This document shows, one piece after another, positions 25,804-35,250 of a DNA stretch of 64,000 nucleotides. The stretch comes from an uncultured Dorea sp. Its GTDB lineage: Bacteria; Bacillota_A; Clostridia; Lachnospirales; Lachnospiraceae. The notes beneath the pieces are model-generated. The model saw only the letters and a program-made list of their open reading frames with translations. It made no database searches and was not told where the DNA came from. How positions within the stretch are numbered: position 1 is the first letter of the stretch; every line of letters starts with the position of its first letter. A program made the translations under genes and the position numbers. The stretch lies in assembly GCA_910578865.1 (NCBI GenBank), contig CAJTRM010000016.1, positions 8,836 through 72,835 on the forward strand, given 5' to 3'.

Positions 25804-26811
25804 ATGACAGAGATTACAAAAGTAGCGCTGGATGCTATGGGAGGAGACAATGCCCCTGCACAGATTGTCAAAGGGGCGGTCGATGCACTGAAACGGGAAG
25901 AGGGTATCCATGTGTTTCTGGTAGGACGGGAAGATGCCGTCAGGAAGGAACTGGCTCAGTATCAGTATGATGAGAGCCGCATAGAGATTGTGAATGCAAC
26001 GGAGGTCATTGAGACGGCAGAGCCGCCGGTCAATGCCATACGAAAGAAAAAAGATTCGTCCATTGTCGTAGGGATGAAGATGGTGAAAGAAGGACAGGCG
26101 GATGCGTTTGTGTCTGCGGGAAGTTCCGGAGCAATCCTGGTCGGCGGACAGGTGATCGTCGGAAGGATCAAAGGCGTGGAAAGACCGCCTCTTGCTCCGC
26201 TCATGCCTACAGAGAAGGGGATGTCCCTTCTGGTGGACTGCGGGGCAAATGTCGATGCCAGGCCGTCACATCTGGTGCAGTTTGCAAAGATGGGGTCTAT
26301 TTATATGAAGCATGTAGTCGGGATTGAGAATCCGACGGTGGGTATTGTGAATATCGGTGCAGAGGAAGAAAAAGGAAATGCACTTGTAAAAGAGACCTTT
26401 CCTTTGTTGAAGGAAGAGAAGGAGATCAATTTTATCGGCAGCGTAGAGGCAAGGGAGATTCCAGGCGGACAGGCGGACGTAATCGTGTGCGAGGCATTTG
26501 CCGGCAATATTATCCTGAAATTATTTGAAGGAGTCGGGAATACTCTGATCCGACAGATCAAAAAAGGCATGATGGGGAGTTTAAGAAGTAAGCTAGGGGC
26601 GTTTCTGGTGAAGCCGGCCCTGAAGGAAACCCTGAAAGGGTTTGATGTGTCGGAGCATGGCGGTGCGCCGCTTCTTGGGCTGAACGGCCTTGTAGTCAAG
26701 ACTCACGGGAGTTCTAAGGCAAAAGAAATCAGCAATACGCTGGTACAGTGTGTTACATTTAAAAAACAGAGAATTAATGAAAAGATCAGAGAGAGTATTC
26801 AATCGGAGTAG
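25804..26811 (+). CDS. plsX: Phosphate acyltransferase PlsX
   Basis: A 335-residue PlsX that transfers an acyl chain from acyl-ACP to phosphate, the first step of phosphatidic acid synthesis by PlsX/PlsY. The N-terminal KVALDAMGGDNAPAQIVKGA, SAGSSGAILVGG, and VDCGANVDARPSHLVQFA stretches are diagnostic. ATG 25804 follows GGGAGGAAGAAGG. A 13-base palindrome, TAGAATTATTCTA (25770-25782), lies in the leader but does not match the FapR consensus I know. acpP follows 47 bases downstream. Confidence 0.96.
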   Translation: MTEITKVALDAMGGDNAPAQIVKGAVDALKREEGIHVFLVGREDAVRKELAQYQYDESRIEIVNATEVIETAEPPVNAIRKKKDSSIVVGMKMVKEGQADAFVSAGSSGAILVGGQVIVGRIKGVERPPLAPLMPTEKGMSLLVDCGANVDARPSHLVQFAKMGSIYMKHVVGIENPTVGIVNIGAEEEKGNALVKETFPLLKEEKEINFIGSVEAREIPGGQADVIVCEAFAGNIILKLFEGVGNTLIRQIKKGMMGSLRSKLGAFLVKPALKETLKGFDVSEHGGAPLLGLNGLVVKTHGSSKAKEISNTLVQCVTFKKQRINEKIRESIQSE

Positions 26812-26858
26812 CATCCGCTGAATAATATACACTATGTTTTTAGAAAAGGAGAATGTAT

Positions 26859-27092
26859 ATGGAATTTGAAAAATTGAAAGCAATCATTGCAGACGTATTG
26901 AATTTGGACGAACAGGAGATCAAGATGGAATCTACGTTTGTGGACGATCTCGGAGCTGATTCTCTGGATATTTTCCAGATTATCATGGGTATTGAAGAAA
27001 CATTTGACATTGAGATTGACAATGAGGATGCTGAGAAGATTGTAACAGTTGGGGATGCTGTAGAACAGATTAAGAATGCAACAAATGACTAG
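26859..27092 (+). CDS. acpP: Acyl carrier protein
   Basis: A 77-residue ACP with the phosphopantetheine attachment motif DDLGADSLDIFQIIMGIEE (the serine near residue 36). It shuttles acyl chains for fatty acid synthesis and PlsX. The second of two nearby ATGs (26859) is chosen because AAAGGAG is then 7 bases away. A strong terminator follows. Confidence 0.96.
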   Translation: MEFEKLKAIIADVLNLDEQEIKMESTFVDDLGADSLDIFQIIMGIEETFDIEIDNEDAEKIVTVGDAVEQIKNATND

Positions 27093-27103
27093 GCATATTT
27101 AAG

Positions 27104-27150
27104 AGTGAAGAAGCCTGCTAGTGGTCAGTACACTAGGGCTTTTTCACTTT
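27104..27150 (+). terminator. Terminator between acpP and rnc
   Basis: AGTGAAGAAGCC with CTAGTG pairs with CACTAG and GGCTTTTTCACT: a long interrupted stem centred on GTCAGTA (27124-27130). The T-run is inside the 3' arm. It separates the lipid genes from rnc-smc-ftsY unless read through. Confidence 0.75.
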
Positions 27151-27164
27151 ATGAGGCATAATGT

Positions 27165-27860
27165 ATGAGTAAAGATTTAAAAAAATTAGAAGTTAAGATC
27201 GGATATGAGTTTGAAGATCTGCATTTGCTGAGAAAAGCAATGGTACACAGTTCTTATGCAAATGAAAAGCATCTGCCGAAGTATGAATGCAACGAGAGGC
27301 TTGAGTTTCTGGGAGATGCGGTGTTGGAACTGGTAACCAGTGAATATCTTTTCCTTGAGAATCTTAAGATGCAGGAAGGCGAGCTTACGAAGATAAGGGC
27401 CAGCATCGTGTGTGAGCCTGCTCTGGCTTTTTGTGCCCGGGACATCCATCTCGGCGATTATCTTTTGCTTGGGCACGGGGAGGAAGTGACGGGCGGAAGG
27501 AAACGTGATTCTATTATTTCAGATGCGCTGGAGGCTCTGATCGGTGCGGTTTATGTTGACGGTGGTTTTGCTAGTGCAAAAGAGTTCATTCACAAATTTA
27601 TATTGAATGACCTGGAGAACAAAAAGCTCTTTTTTGATAGCAAGACTATCCTCCAGGAGATGGTACAGTCGGAGTTTAAGGACAGTATTTCTTATGAGAA
27701 GATCGCAGAGTACGGGCCCGATCATGAGAAGGTATTTGAGGTTGCCGCCTATGTGGGGGATATCAGGTACGGTGTGGGAAGCGGACGTACAAAAAAAGCG
27801 GCGGAACAGAGGGCTGCTTACCAGAGTATCCTGAAATTACGCAGCAAGGATAAAGAGTAG
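27165..27860 (+). CDS. rnc: Ribonuclease III
   Basis: A 231-residue double-strand-specific RNase for rRNA and mRNA processing. The catalytic signature CNERLEFLGDAVLEL is near residue 43, and DALEALIGAVYVDGG supplies further acidic residues. A double-stranded RNA-binding domain occupies the last 70 residues (ILQEMVQSEFKDSISYE to AEQRAAYQSILKL). smc begins 8 bases after the stop, as in many Firmicutes. Confidence 0.97.
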   Translation: MSKDLKKLEVKIGYEFEDLHLLRKAMVHSSYANEKHLPKYECNERLEFLGDAVLELVTSEYLFLENLKMQEGELTKIRASIVCEPALAFCARDIHLGDYLLLGHGEEVTGGRKRDSIISDALEALIGAVYVDGGFASAKEFIHKFILNDLENKKLFFDSKTILQEMVQSEFKDSISYEKIAEYGPDHEKVFEVAAYVGDIRYGVGSGRTKKAAEQRAAYQSILKLRSKDKE

Positions 27861-27867
27861 GTGAAAG

Positions 27868-30800
27868 ATGTATTTAAAATGTATAGAAGTGCAGGGATTT
27901 AAGTCCTTTGCACATAAGTTAAGGTTTGATTTTCACAATGGTATTACAGGGATCGTAGGACCCAACGGGAGCGGTAAGAGCAATGTTGCGGATGCCGTCC
28001 GCTGGGTGCTGGGCGAGCAGAGGGTAAAGCAGCTCAGGGGCGGAAGCATGCAGGATGTGATCTTTTCCGGGACAGAGAACCGTAAGCCATTAAGCTATGC
28101 TTCCGTTGCGATTACGCTGGATAATTCAGATCATCAGCTTCCTATAGAGTTCGAGGAAGTGACTGTGGCGAGGAAGCTGTACCGTTCCGGAGAGAGTGAG
28201 TATCTGATCAATGGCAGTGCATGCAGACTTAAGGATGTCAATGAGCTGTTCTACGATACCGGTATCGGAAAGGAAGGATATTCCATCATCGGCCAGGGAC
28301 AGATTGACCGGATCCTGAGTGGTAAGCCGGAGGAAAGAAGAGAATTGTTTGATGAGGCGGCAGGTATCGTGAAGTTCAAGAGACGCAAGAACATGTCGGT
28401 AAAGAAGCTGGAGGAGGAAAGGCAGAATCTCCTTCGCGTTAACGATATCCTCTCGGAACTGGAAAAACAGATGGGGCCTCTGGAAAAGCAATCTGAGAAG
28501 GCAAGGGAATACTTAAAGAAAAAAGAAGAATTAAAAACGTATGATATTAATATGTTTTTGCTTGAGACAGAGCGGATCCGGGATCAGATCCAGGCGGTAG
28601 AAGAGAAACTTACGGTTACTCAGAGCGAGCTTGAGCATGCCGGGAAACGCTATGCAGATATGAAACAGGAATATGAGACGGTGGAAGAGCAGGTGGACAG
28701 TATTGACGAGTCCATTGAAAAGGCGAAAAGCCAGCTGAATGAGACGACGATGCTGAAGCAGCAGCTTGAAAATCAGATTGCGCTTCTGCAGGAGCAGATC
28801 CACAGCGCCCACATGAATGACGAGCATTACGCACAGCGTGCTTTTACGATTGAACAGGAGATGGCACAGAGAAAGGAGCAGCTTGCAAACCTGGAGCAGG
28901 AACAGACTTCGATCCAGGGAGAATTAAAAGAACGCAAAAAGCTGGAAAACGGGGCGCGGGAAGAGCTGATCGAAGTGCAGAGCAGGATTGCGACCCTGTC
29001 TTCCGGAATTGAAAAGAGTAAGAATGATATTATGGATCTTCTGAATAACCGTGCATCTACGAAGGCGAAGATTCAGAAGTATAATACGATGCTGGAGCAG
29101 ATCCAGGTGCGGAAAGCCCAGCTGGATCAGAGGATCCGGGAGGCAAAAGAGGAAGCCGAGGGGCAGAAGCTCTTAAAAGACCGCTATACCCATGAGCTTG
29201 AAGAGGTTTCCGGAGGGATCATCAGCCTCCACAAAGAGAATGATGCCTATGAGGAAAAAATACAGGTGCTTCAGGAGGAACTCTCCAGGCAGACGGATCA
29301 GTTCAGGATCGGACAGACGGCATATCACAGGGAGCAGTCCAGGCTGGAATCGCTGAAAAATATTACAGAACGCTATGACGGGTATGGCAACAGCATCCGT
29401 AAGGTTATGGATAACCGCGGCCGTGAGCAGGGGCTTCTGGGTGTTGTGGCTGATCTGATCAAAGTGGAGAAAGAGTATGAGATTGCTGTAGAGACAGCGC
29501 TCGGGGGCAATATTCAGAACATTGTCACGGCTGACGAAGATACCGCAAAGAGGATGATTTCATTTCTGAAGAAGAATAAATTCGGGCGTGCGACTTTTCT
29601 GCCCCTTACGAATATAAAAACCTACGGAGGTTTTGGCAGACCGGAGGCATTGAAGGAGGAAGGTGTTATCGGCACAGCAGATACGCTGGTAAAGGTGGAC
29701 AGCAGGTATGAGCAGCTGACCGAACACCTGCTGGGACGAACACTGGTGGTAGATCATATTGACCATGGGACAGCCATTGCCAGAAAGTACAAGCAGTCTC
29801 TTCGGATTGTGACGCTGGAAGGGGAACTGATCAATCCGGGAGGTTCCATGACCGGAGGAGCATTTAAGAATTCAAGCAACCTTTTGAGCAGGCGGCGGGA
29901 GATTGAAGAATTTGAGCGGACAGTCAGACAGCTTAAAAAAGAAATGGATGAGCTTCAGATTCACTCTGACGAACTCAGGAAGGAACGTGCCGGATACTAT
30001 GAGGAGATTGAAAAGTTAAAGGGCAGAATGCAGAAGAGTTATGTCATCCAGAATACGGCAAAGATGAATCTGGATCAGGCGGAGGCAAGGATCAAATCTG
30101 TCCGGAACACGATAGAGGATATTGAGGCCGAGATTCAGGAACTGGATGGCCAGATTACAGATATTGTGGATAATCAGGAGTCTATTAATGTAGAACTTGA
30201 CACCTCGGAGCAGCTGGAGAAGGAACTGTCGGGGCAGATCGAACAGGAACAGGGAGCACTGGATGGAGAGCGTGAATCAGAGGCTGAAAAGCAGAAGACG
30301 GTAGAAGAGCTCCATCTGATCAGCGCCGGATTGGAACAAAAAGATGCTTTTATTGTGGAAAATACAACCCGTATCCGGGAGGAACTGGAAAAGTTCACTC
30401 AGGAGATGAAGGAGTTGGAGGCAAGTAAGGGAGGCACTTCCAGGGAAATTCAGGATAAGGAAGAACAGATTGCAGATCTGAGACAGACAATTGAGAATTC
30501 AGGAGAGCTGTTCGAGGAGATCAAGGCGGAGATCGAACGGTTTAAAGGAGAGAGGGACGAGCTGAACCAGCGGCATAAGACTTTTCTTGAGAAGCGGGAG
30601 GAGCTTTCCAGGCATATGTCAGACCTGGACAAAGAAGTCTTCCGTCTGGAGAGTCAGAAGGCGGCTTACGAGGATAATTCAGAGAAGCAGATCAATTATA
30701 TGTGGGAGGAATATGAGATTACATATAATCATGCTCTCGAGATCCGTGACGTGAACCTGACAGATCTTGCAAGGATGAAAAAACGGATTGCTGATTTAAA

Positions 30801-31428
30801 GGGTGAGATCCGAAGTCTCGGTGATGTCAATGTCAACGCCATTGAGGATTTTAAAAACCTTTCGGAGCGGTATGAGTTCCTGAAAACCCAGCATGACGAT
30901 CTGGTGGAGGCTGAGGCTACGCTGGAGCAGATCATAGAGGAACTTGACATTGCTATGAGAAAGCAGTTCCAGGAGCAATTTAAAAAGATTTCCGAGGAGT
31001 TTGACATGGTGTTCAAGGAACTGTTCGGAGGGGGTAAAGGAACATTGGAGCTTATGGAGGATGAAGATATTCTGGAGGCAGGCATTCGGATTATCGCACA
31101 GCCTCCGGGAAAGAAGCTTCAGAATATGATGCAGCTGTCCGGCGGAGAGAAGGCGCTCACAGCCATTGCGCTGCTCTTTGCGATACAGAACCTGAAACCT
31201 TCGCCCTTTTGTCTGCTGGATGAGATCGAAGCGGCACTGGACGACAATAATGTAGTCCGGTTTGCAAGATATCTGCACAAGCTGACAAAAAATACGCAGT
31301 TTATTGTGATCACCCATCGAAGGGGGACGATGACAGCCTCTGACCGATTGTATGGTATCACCATGCAGGAGAAAGGGGTATCGACGCTGGTTTCTGTGAG
31401 TCTTCTGGAGGATGAACTGGAAGAGTAA
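27868..31428 (+). CDS. smc: Chromosome segregation protein SMC
   Basis: A 1186-residue SMC ATPase of normal length. The Walker A is GPNGSGKSN (about residues 32-40). A long coiled coil is split by the hinge (about 515-640, from GLLGVVADLI), and the C-terminal head has the signature LSGGEKALTAIALLFAIQ and Walker B PFCLLDEIEAALDD. It dimerises, loads with ScpA/ScpB and compacts and separates the chromosome. It is flanked by rnc and ftsY in conserved order. Confidence 0.98.
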   Translation: MYLKCIEVQGFKSFAHKLRFDFHNGITGIVGPNGSGKSNVADAVRWVLGEQRVKQLRGGSMQDVIFSGTENRKPLSYASVAITLDNSDHQLPIEFEEVTVARKLYRSGESEYLINGSACRLKDVNELFYDTGIGKEGYSIIGQGQIDRILSGKPEERRELFDEAAGIVKFKRRKNMSVKKLEEERQNLLRVNDILSELEKQMGPLEKQSEKAREYLKKKEELKTYDINMFLLETERIRDQIQAVEEKLTVTQSELEHAGKRYADMKQEYETVEEQVDSIDESIEKAKSQLNETTMLKQQLENQIALLQEQIHSAHMNDEHYAQRAFTIEQEMAQRKEQLANLEQEQTSIQGELKERKKLENGAREELIEVQSRIATLSSGIEKSKNDIMDLLNNRASTKAKIQKYNTMLEQIQVRKAQLDQRIREAKEEAEGQKLLKDRYTHELEEVSGGIISLHKENDAYEEKIQVLQEELSRQTDQFRIGQTAYHREQSRLESLKNITERYDGYGNSIRKVMDNRGREQGLLGVVADLIKVEKEYEIAVETALGGNIQNIVTADEDTAKRMISFLKKNKFGRATFLPLTNIKTYGGFGRPEALKEEGVIGTADTLVKVDSRYEQLTEHLLGRTLVVDHIDHGTAIARKYKQSLRIVTLEGELINPGGSMTGGAFKNSSNLLSRRREIEEFERTVRQLKKEMDELQIHSDELRKERAGYYEEIEKLKGRMQKSYVIQNTAKMNLDQAEARIKSVRNTIEDIEAEIQELDGQITDIVDNQESINVELDTSEQLEKELSGQIEQEQGALDGERESEAEKQKTVEELHLISAGLEQKDAFIVENTTRIREELEKFTQEMKELEASKGGTSREIQDKEEQIADLRQTIENSGELFEEIKAEIERFKGERDELNQRHKTFLEKREELSRHMSDLDKEVFRLESQKAAYEDNSEKQINYMWEEYEITYNHALEIRDVNLTDLARMKKRIADLKGEIRSLGDVNVNAIEDFKNLSERYEFLKTQHDDLVEAEATLEQIIEELDIAMRKQFQEQFKKISEEFDMVFKELFGGGKGTLELMEDEDILEAGIRIIAQPPGKKLQNMMQLSGGEKALTAIALLFAIQNLKPSPFCLLDEIEAALDDNNVVRFARYLHKLTKNTQFIVITHRRGTMTASDRLYGITMQEKGVSTLVSVSLLEDELEE

Positions 31429-31447
31429 GAGATAAAAGGAGGCTTTT

Positions 31448-32413
31448 ATGTCAGAAGAAAAGAAAAAGGAAGGGTTCTGGGGGCGGCTGGTGTCCGGCCT
31501 CAGCAAGACAAGAGATAATATTGTTTCCGGAATGGACAGTATTTTCAGCGGTTTTTCTCATATTAACGAGGATTTTTATGAGGAGCTTGAGGAGGTATTG
31601 ATCATGGGAGACCTGGGCGTTCAGGCAACCTGTGACATTCTGGATGATCTGAGGGAAAAGGTAAAGGAACGCAGGATCAAGGAGCCGGCCGACTGCAGGG
31701 AACTTCTCATCGAGAGTATGAAGGAGAGGATGGATGTCGGCGAAGCCGCCTATGAATTTGAAGAAAAGACATCGGTAGTGATGGTGATTGGAGTAAACGG
31801 GGTCGGGAAGACAACGACCATCGGGAAACTGGCCGGCAAGCTCCGTGCCCAGAACAAGAAAGTAGTGATGGCGGCGGCAGATACATTCCGTGCGGCGGCC
31901 GGAGAGCAGCTGAAGGAATGGGCGAACCGCGCCCAGGCGGAGCTGATCGGAGGACAGGAAGGATCTGATCCGGCCTCAGTAGTTTTTGATGCGGTGGCGG
32001 CTGCGAAAGCCCGGCATGCGGACGTTATGCTGTGTGATACCGCAGGAAGGCTTCACAATAAGAAAAACCTGATGGAGGAGCTTAAGAAAATGAACCGCAT
32101 TATCGACCGGGAATTTCCGGAAGCGTTCCGTGAGACGTTAGTGGTACTGGATGCTACTACTGGTCAGAATGCGCTGCAGCAGGCTCGGGAGTTCAATGAA
32201 GTAGCCGCGATCACAGGGGTTGTCCTGACGAAGATGGACGGAACTGCCAAAGGGGGTATCGCAGTCGCGATCCAGGCCGAGCTTGGAATTCCGGTGAAAT
32301 ATATCGGCGTAGGGGAGTCGATAGACGACCTGCAGAAATTCAATGCAGATGAGTTTGTAAACGCATTGTTTTCTGTAGGAAAAGGCGAAGATTCTTTGGT
32401 GGAGGAAGAATAG
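31448..32413 (+). CDS. ftsY: Signal recognition particle receptor FtsY
   Basis: A 321-residue SRP GTPase that docks ribosome-SRP complexes at the membrane. The short charged N-terminal region is followed by an NG domain with GVNGVGKTTTIGKLA (about residue 113), DTAGRLHNKKNLMEEL, and TKMDGTAKGG. There is no transmembrane segment, as usual. AAAAGGAGG lies 8 bases upstream of the ATG. Confidence 0.97.
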   Translation: MSEEKKKEGFWGRLVSGLSKTRDNIVSGMDSIFSGFSHINEDFYEELEEVLIMGDLGVQATCDILDDLREKVKERRIKEPADCRELLIESMKERMDVGEAAYEFEEKTSVVMVIGVNGVGKTTTIGKLAGKLRAQNKKVVMAAADTFRAAAGEQLKEWANRAQAELIGGQEGSDPASVVFDAVAAAKARHADVMLCDTAGRLHNKKNLMEELKKMNRIIDREFPEAFRETLVVLDATTGQNALQQAREFNEVAAITGVVLTKMDGTAKGGIAVAIQAELGIPVKYIGVGESIDDLQKFNADEFVNALFSVGKGEDSLVEEE

Positions 32414-32428
32414 AAGGAGGAAATTCAT

Positions 32429-33652
32429 ATGATGGAAAGTTTAACATTAGAAAAATTTGAACAGGCCAGTGAGATTGTAAAAAATGTGACGCTGCCTACC
32501 AAATTAGTGTACAGTGAATCATTAAGCAGGCAGACCGGAGGAAGAATCTACCTGAAGCCGGAGAATATGCAGTATACAGGTGCATATAAGGTGCGCGGGG
32601 CTTATTATAAAATCAGCACTATGAGTGAAGAAGAAAGGCAGAAGGGACTGATCACTGCGTCTGCGGGTAATCATGCACAGGGTGTTGCCTTTGCGGCACA
32701 GAAGTTCGGATGCAAGGTTACGATCGTAATGCCGACGATCACGCCCCTGATCAAAGTAAACCGCACGAAAAATTATGGGGCTGAGGTGGTGCTTCACGGG
32801 GATGTATATGATGATGCCTGTGCTTATGCCTGGAAGCTGGCGGAGGAAAAGGGTTATACGTTTGTACATCCTTTTGACGACCTGGATGTAGCTACCGGGC
32901 AGGGCAGTATTGCCATGGAGATCGTACAGGAGCTGCCGACTGTAGATTATATTCTTGTGCCGGTCGGAGGGGGCGGCCTGATCACAGGGGTTTCAACTCT
33001 GGCGAAGATGCTGAACCCTAAGATTAAAGTCATCGGTGTGGAGCCGAAGCGGGCGGCCAGCATGACAGCGGCGCTCCAGTCGGGGGAACCTGTGACACTG
33101 GACAGTGCAGATACCATTGCAGACGGTACTGCCGTAAAGCGTGTGGGTGAGAAAATTTTTCCATATGCCAAGGAAAATATCGACGAGGTTCTTCTTGTGG
33201 AGGACGATGAATTAATCGGCGCGTTCCTTGACCTTGTAGAGAATCATAAAATGATCGTGGAAAATTCAGGGCTGCTGACAGTGGCGGCGCTGAAGCAGCT
33301 GGATCTGAAAGGGAAAAAGGCAGTTGCCATATTAAGCGGCGGAAATATGGATGTGATCACGATGTCTTCCATTGTACAGCATGGTCTCATCCAAAGAGAC
33401 AGGATCTTCTCCGTGTCTGTGCTGCTCCCGGATAAGGCCGGAGAACTTGTGCGGGTCGCAAGTACGATTGCCGATGCACAGGGAAATGTCATTAAGCTGG
33501 ATCACAACCAGTTTGTGAGCACCAACCGTAATGCGGCTGTGGAACTGCGTATCACGATGGAGGCGTTCGGCACGGAACATAAAAATACGATTCTTCAGGC
33601 ATTGGAGGATGAAGGGTTCCGTCCGCGTGAGATCGGAGCAAAATTATATTAA
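32429..33652 (+). CDS. ilvA: Threonine ammonia-lyase with one C-terminal ACT domain
   Basis: A 407-residue PLP enzyme converting threonine to 2-oxobutyrate and ammonia. The PLP lysine is in YTGAYKVRGAYYK (near residue 50); SAGNHAQGVA and VPVGGGGLITG bind the cofactor phosphate. The last 80 residues form a single ACT-type regulatory domain (FSVSVLLPDKAGELVRVA). This is the one-ACT, catabolic-like architecture, shorter than E. coli IlvA. It may feed isoleucine synthesis or propionate production. It follows ftsY by 15 bases, and a 19-bp hairpin ends the unit. Confidence 0.92.
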   Translation: MMESLTLEKFEQASEIVKNVTLPTKLVYSESLSRQTGGRIYLKPENMQYTGAYKVRGAYYKISTMSEEERQKGLITASAGNHAQGVAFAAQKFGCKVTIVMPTITPLIKVNRTKNYGAEVVLHGDVYDDACAYAWKLAEEKGYTFVHPFDDLDVATGQGSIAMEIVQELPTVDYILVPVGGGGLITGVSTLAKMLNPKIKVIGVEPKRAASMTAALQSGEPVTLDSADTIADGTAVKRVGEKIFPYAKENIDEVLLVEDDELIGAFLDLVENHKMIVENSGLLTVAALKQLDLKGKKAVAILSGGNMDVITMSSIVQHGLIQRDRIFSVSVLLPDKAGELVRVASTIADAQGNVIKLDHNQFVSTNRNAAVELRITMEAFGTEHKNTILQALEDEGFRPREIGAKLY

Positions 33653-33684
33653 ATCAAATGTGGTCCGGGGACACCGGAAAAGCA

Positions 33685-33741
33685 GCAGGGTGTATGTTAT
33701 CCGTATTTTAGATTGCGGATAACATACACCCTGCAATTTTT
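33685..33741 (+). terminator. Terminator after the threonine ammonia-lyase gene
   Basis: A perfect 19-bp stem, GCAGGGTGTATGTTATCCG (33685-33703) against 33716-33734, with an 12-base loop, followed by AATTTTTA. It separates the core smc-ftsY transcript from the citrate synthase unit. Confidence 0.88.
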
Positions 33742-33761
33742 ATAGCTGTATCTGTTTTTGC

Positions 33762-33796
33762 TTGACATGATATGTATAATTGTATACAATTATACA
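33762..33796 (+). promoter_or_regulatory. Promoter with a 24-bp perfect palindromic operator before the citrate synthase candidate
   Basis: TTGACA (33762-33767), a 17-base spacer and TACAAT (33785-33790). A perfect 24-base palindrome covers 33773-33796; its half site is TGTATAATTGTA and the core is ATTGTATACAAT. It overlaps the spacer and the -10 box, so a bound repressor would block RNA polymerase. The GntR/FCD regulator encoded just downstream (35251-35964) is the obvious candidate, as operators of that family are short palindromes in the promoter of their own unit. Confidence 0.8.
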
Positions 33797-33837
33797 GTGA
33801 TAATTTGAAGAGAATGAAACAGGCAAGGAGAGAGACT

Positions 33838-35229
33838 ATGGAAAACCGGAAAGTGTATTTTGATAAACACACCAATTTGCTGCAGCTGGAGGAGCATATG
33901 TATCCTCTTGTGGATGTTAAGAAACCAAATGTGTTCCGGAATCTGTTCCGATATGACGAGATTCCGAAGATTGCGTTTAACGACCGTATCGTACCGCACA
34001 GTATGCCGGACGAGATCTGGATCACGGATACGACGTTCCGTGACGGGCAGCAATCAAGGGCGCCTTACACGACGGAGCAGATCGTAACGCTGTATGACTA
34101 TTTCCATAGACTCGGTGGACCGGCCGGAAAGATCCGCCAGTGCGAGTTCTTTTTATATAGTAAAAAGGATCGGGACGCCGTTTATAAATGTATGGAGAGG
34201 GGATATGAATTTCCAGAGATTACCGGCTGGATCCGCGCAAGTAAGAAGGATTTTGAACTGGTAAAGGATATCGGGATGAAGGAGACGGGAATTCTGGTCA
34301 GCTGTTCCGACTATCATATTTTCTATAAGCTGAAGATGACCAGAAAGGAGTGTATGGAGCACTACCTGTCCGTTGTGAGGGAGTGCATGGAGACAGGCAT
34401 AAGCCCGAGATGTCATCTGGAGGATATTACAAGGGCAGATATTTATGGATTTGTCATACCGTTTTGCCTGGAACTGATGAATCTGATGGAAGAATATCAG
34501 ATTCCGGTGAAGATCAGAGTATGCGATACCATGGGGTATGGTGTCAATTATCCGGGGGCTGTGATTCCAAGATCCATTCCGGGTATTATCTACGGGCTTC
34601 GTGTCCACGCCGGCGTTCCCAGTGAATTAATAGAGTTCCATGGACACAATGATTTTTATAAAGCAGTCAGCAATTCTACTACTGCATGGCTGTACGGTGC
34701 ATGTGGGGTGAACTGCTCCTTGTTCGGGATCGGGGAACGGACGGGAAATACGCCTCTTGAGGCTATGGTGTTCGAGTATGCCCAGCTTCGGGGTGCTTTA
34801 GACGGGATGGATACAACCGTCATCTCTGAACTTGCAGAATATTATGAGCGTGAGATTGGATATCAACTGCCCTCCAGGACGCCGTTTGTGGGAAAGAATT
34901 TTAATATGACCAGGGCGGGGATTCACGCAGACGGACTTCTTAAAAATGAAGAGATCTATAATGCGTTTGACACAGATAAGTTTTTGAACCGTCCTCCGCT
35001 GGTGGCAGTCTCCAATACTTCGGGGCTTGCAGGAATCGCGCATTGGATCAATACCTATTTCCGTCTCCCTGAGGAACGGCAGGTGGATAAAAATTCAGAG
35101 CTGGTTTCCATGGTAAAGGTATGGGTAGATCAGGAATATGAAGACGGCCGTGTCACTGTACTGACGGATGAAGAGATTCTGGCAGTCATTGGTGATGCAT
35201 GCACAAAACTTGGGGTAAGCCTGAGATAA
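33838..35229 (+). CDS. HMGL-family synthase, candidate Re-citrate synthase
   Basis: A 463-residue TIM-barrel enzyme of the isopropylmalate/homocitrate synthase superfamily. It has the metal-binding DTTFRDGQQSRAPYT (near residue 64), FHGHNDFYKAV, and the GIGERTGNTPLEAM motif. A leucine-feedback LeuA dimer domain is not apparent at the C-terminus. No leuBCD gene is nearby; instead a GntR regulator and NADP-isocitrate dehydrogenase follow. Re-citrate synthases of strict anaerobes such as Clostridium kluyveri are of this superfamily, so citrate formation for glutamate synthesis is the best inference. Isopropylmalate or homocitrate synthesis are alternatives. ATG 33838 follows AAGGAG at 8 bases. 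Confidence 0.72.
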   Translation: MENRKVYFDKHTNLLQLEEHMYPLVDVKKPNVFRNLFRYDEIPKIAFNDRIVPHSMPDEIWITDTTFRDGQQSRAPYTTEQIVTLYDYFHRLGGPAGKIRQCEFFLYSKKDRDAVYKCMERGYEFPEITGWIRASKKDFELVKDIGMKETGILVSCSDYHIFYKLKMTRKECMEHYLSVVRECMETGISPRCHLEDITRADIYGFVIPFCLELMNLMEEYQIPVKIRVCDTMGYGVNYPGAVIPRSIPGIIYGLRVHAGVPSELIEFHGHNDFYKAVSNSTTAWLYGACGVNCSLFGIGERTGNTPLEAMVFEYAQLRGALDGMDTTVISELAEYYEREIGYQLPSRTPFVGKNFNMTRAGIHADGLLKNEEIYNAFDTDKFLNRPPLVAVSNTSGLAGIAHWINTYFRLPEERQVDKNSELVSMVKVWVDQEYEDGRVTVLTDEEILAVIGDACTKLGVSLR

Positions 35230-35250
35230 ACGGAAAGGAAATGCCGTGGG

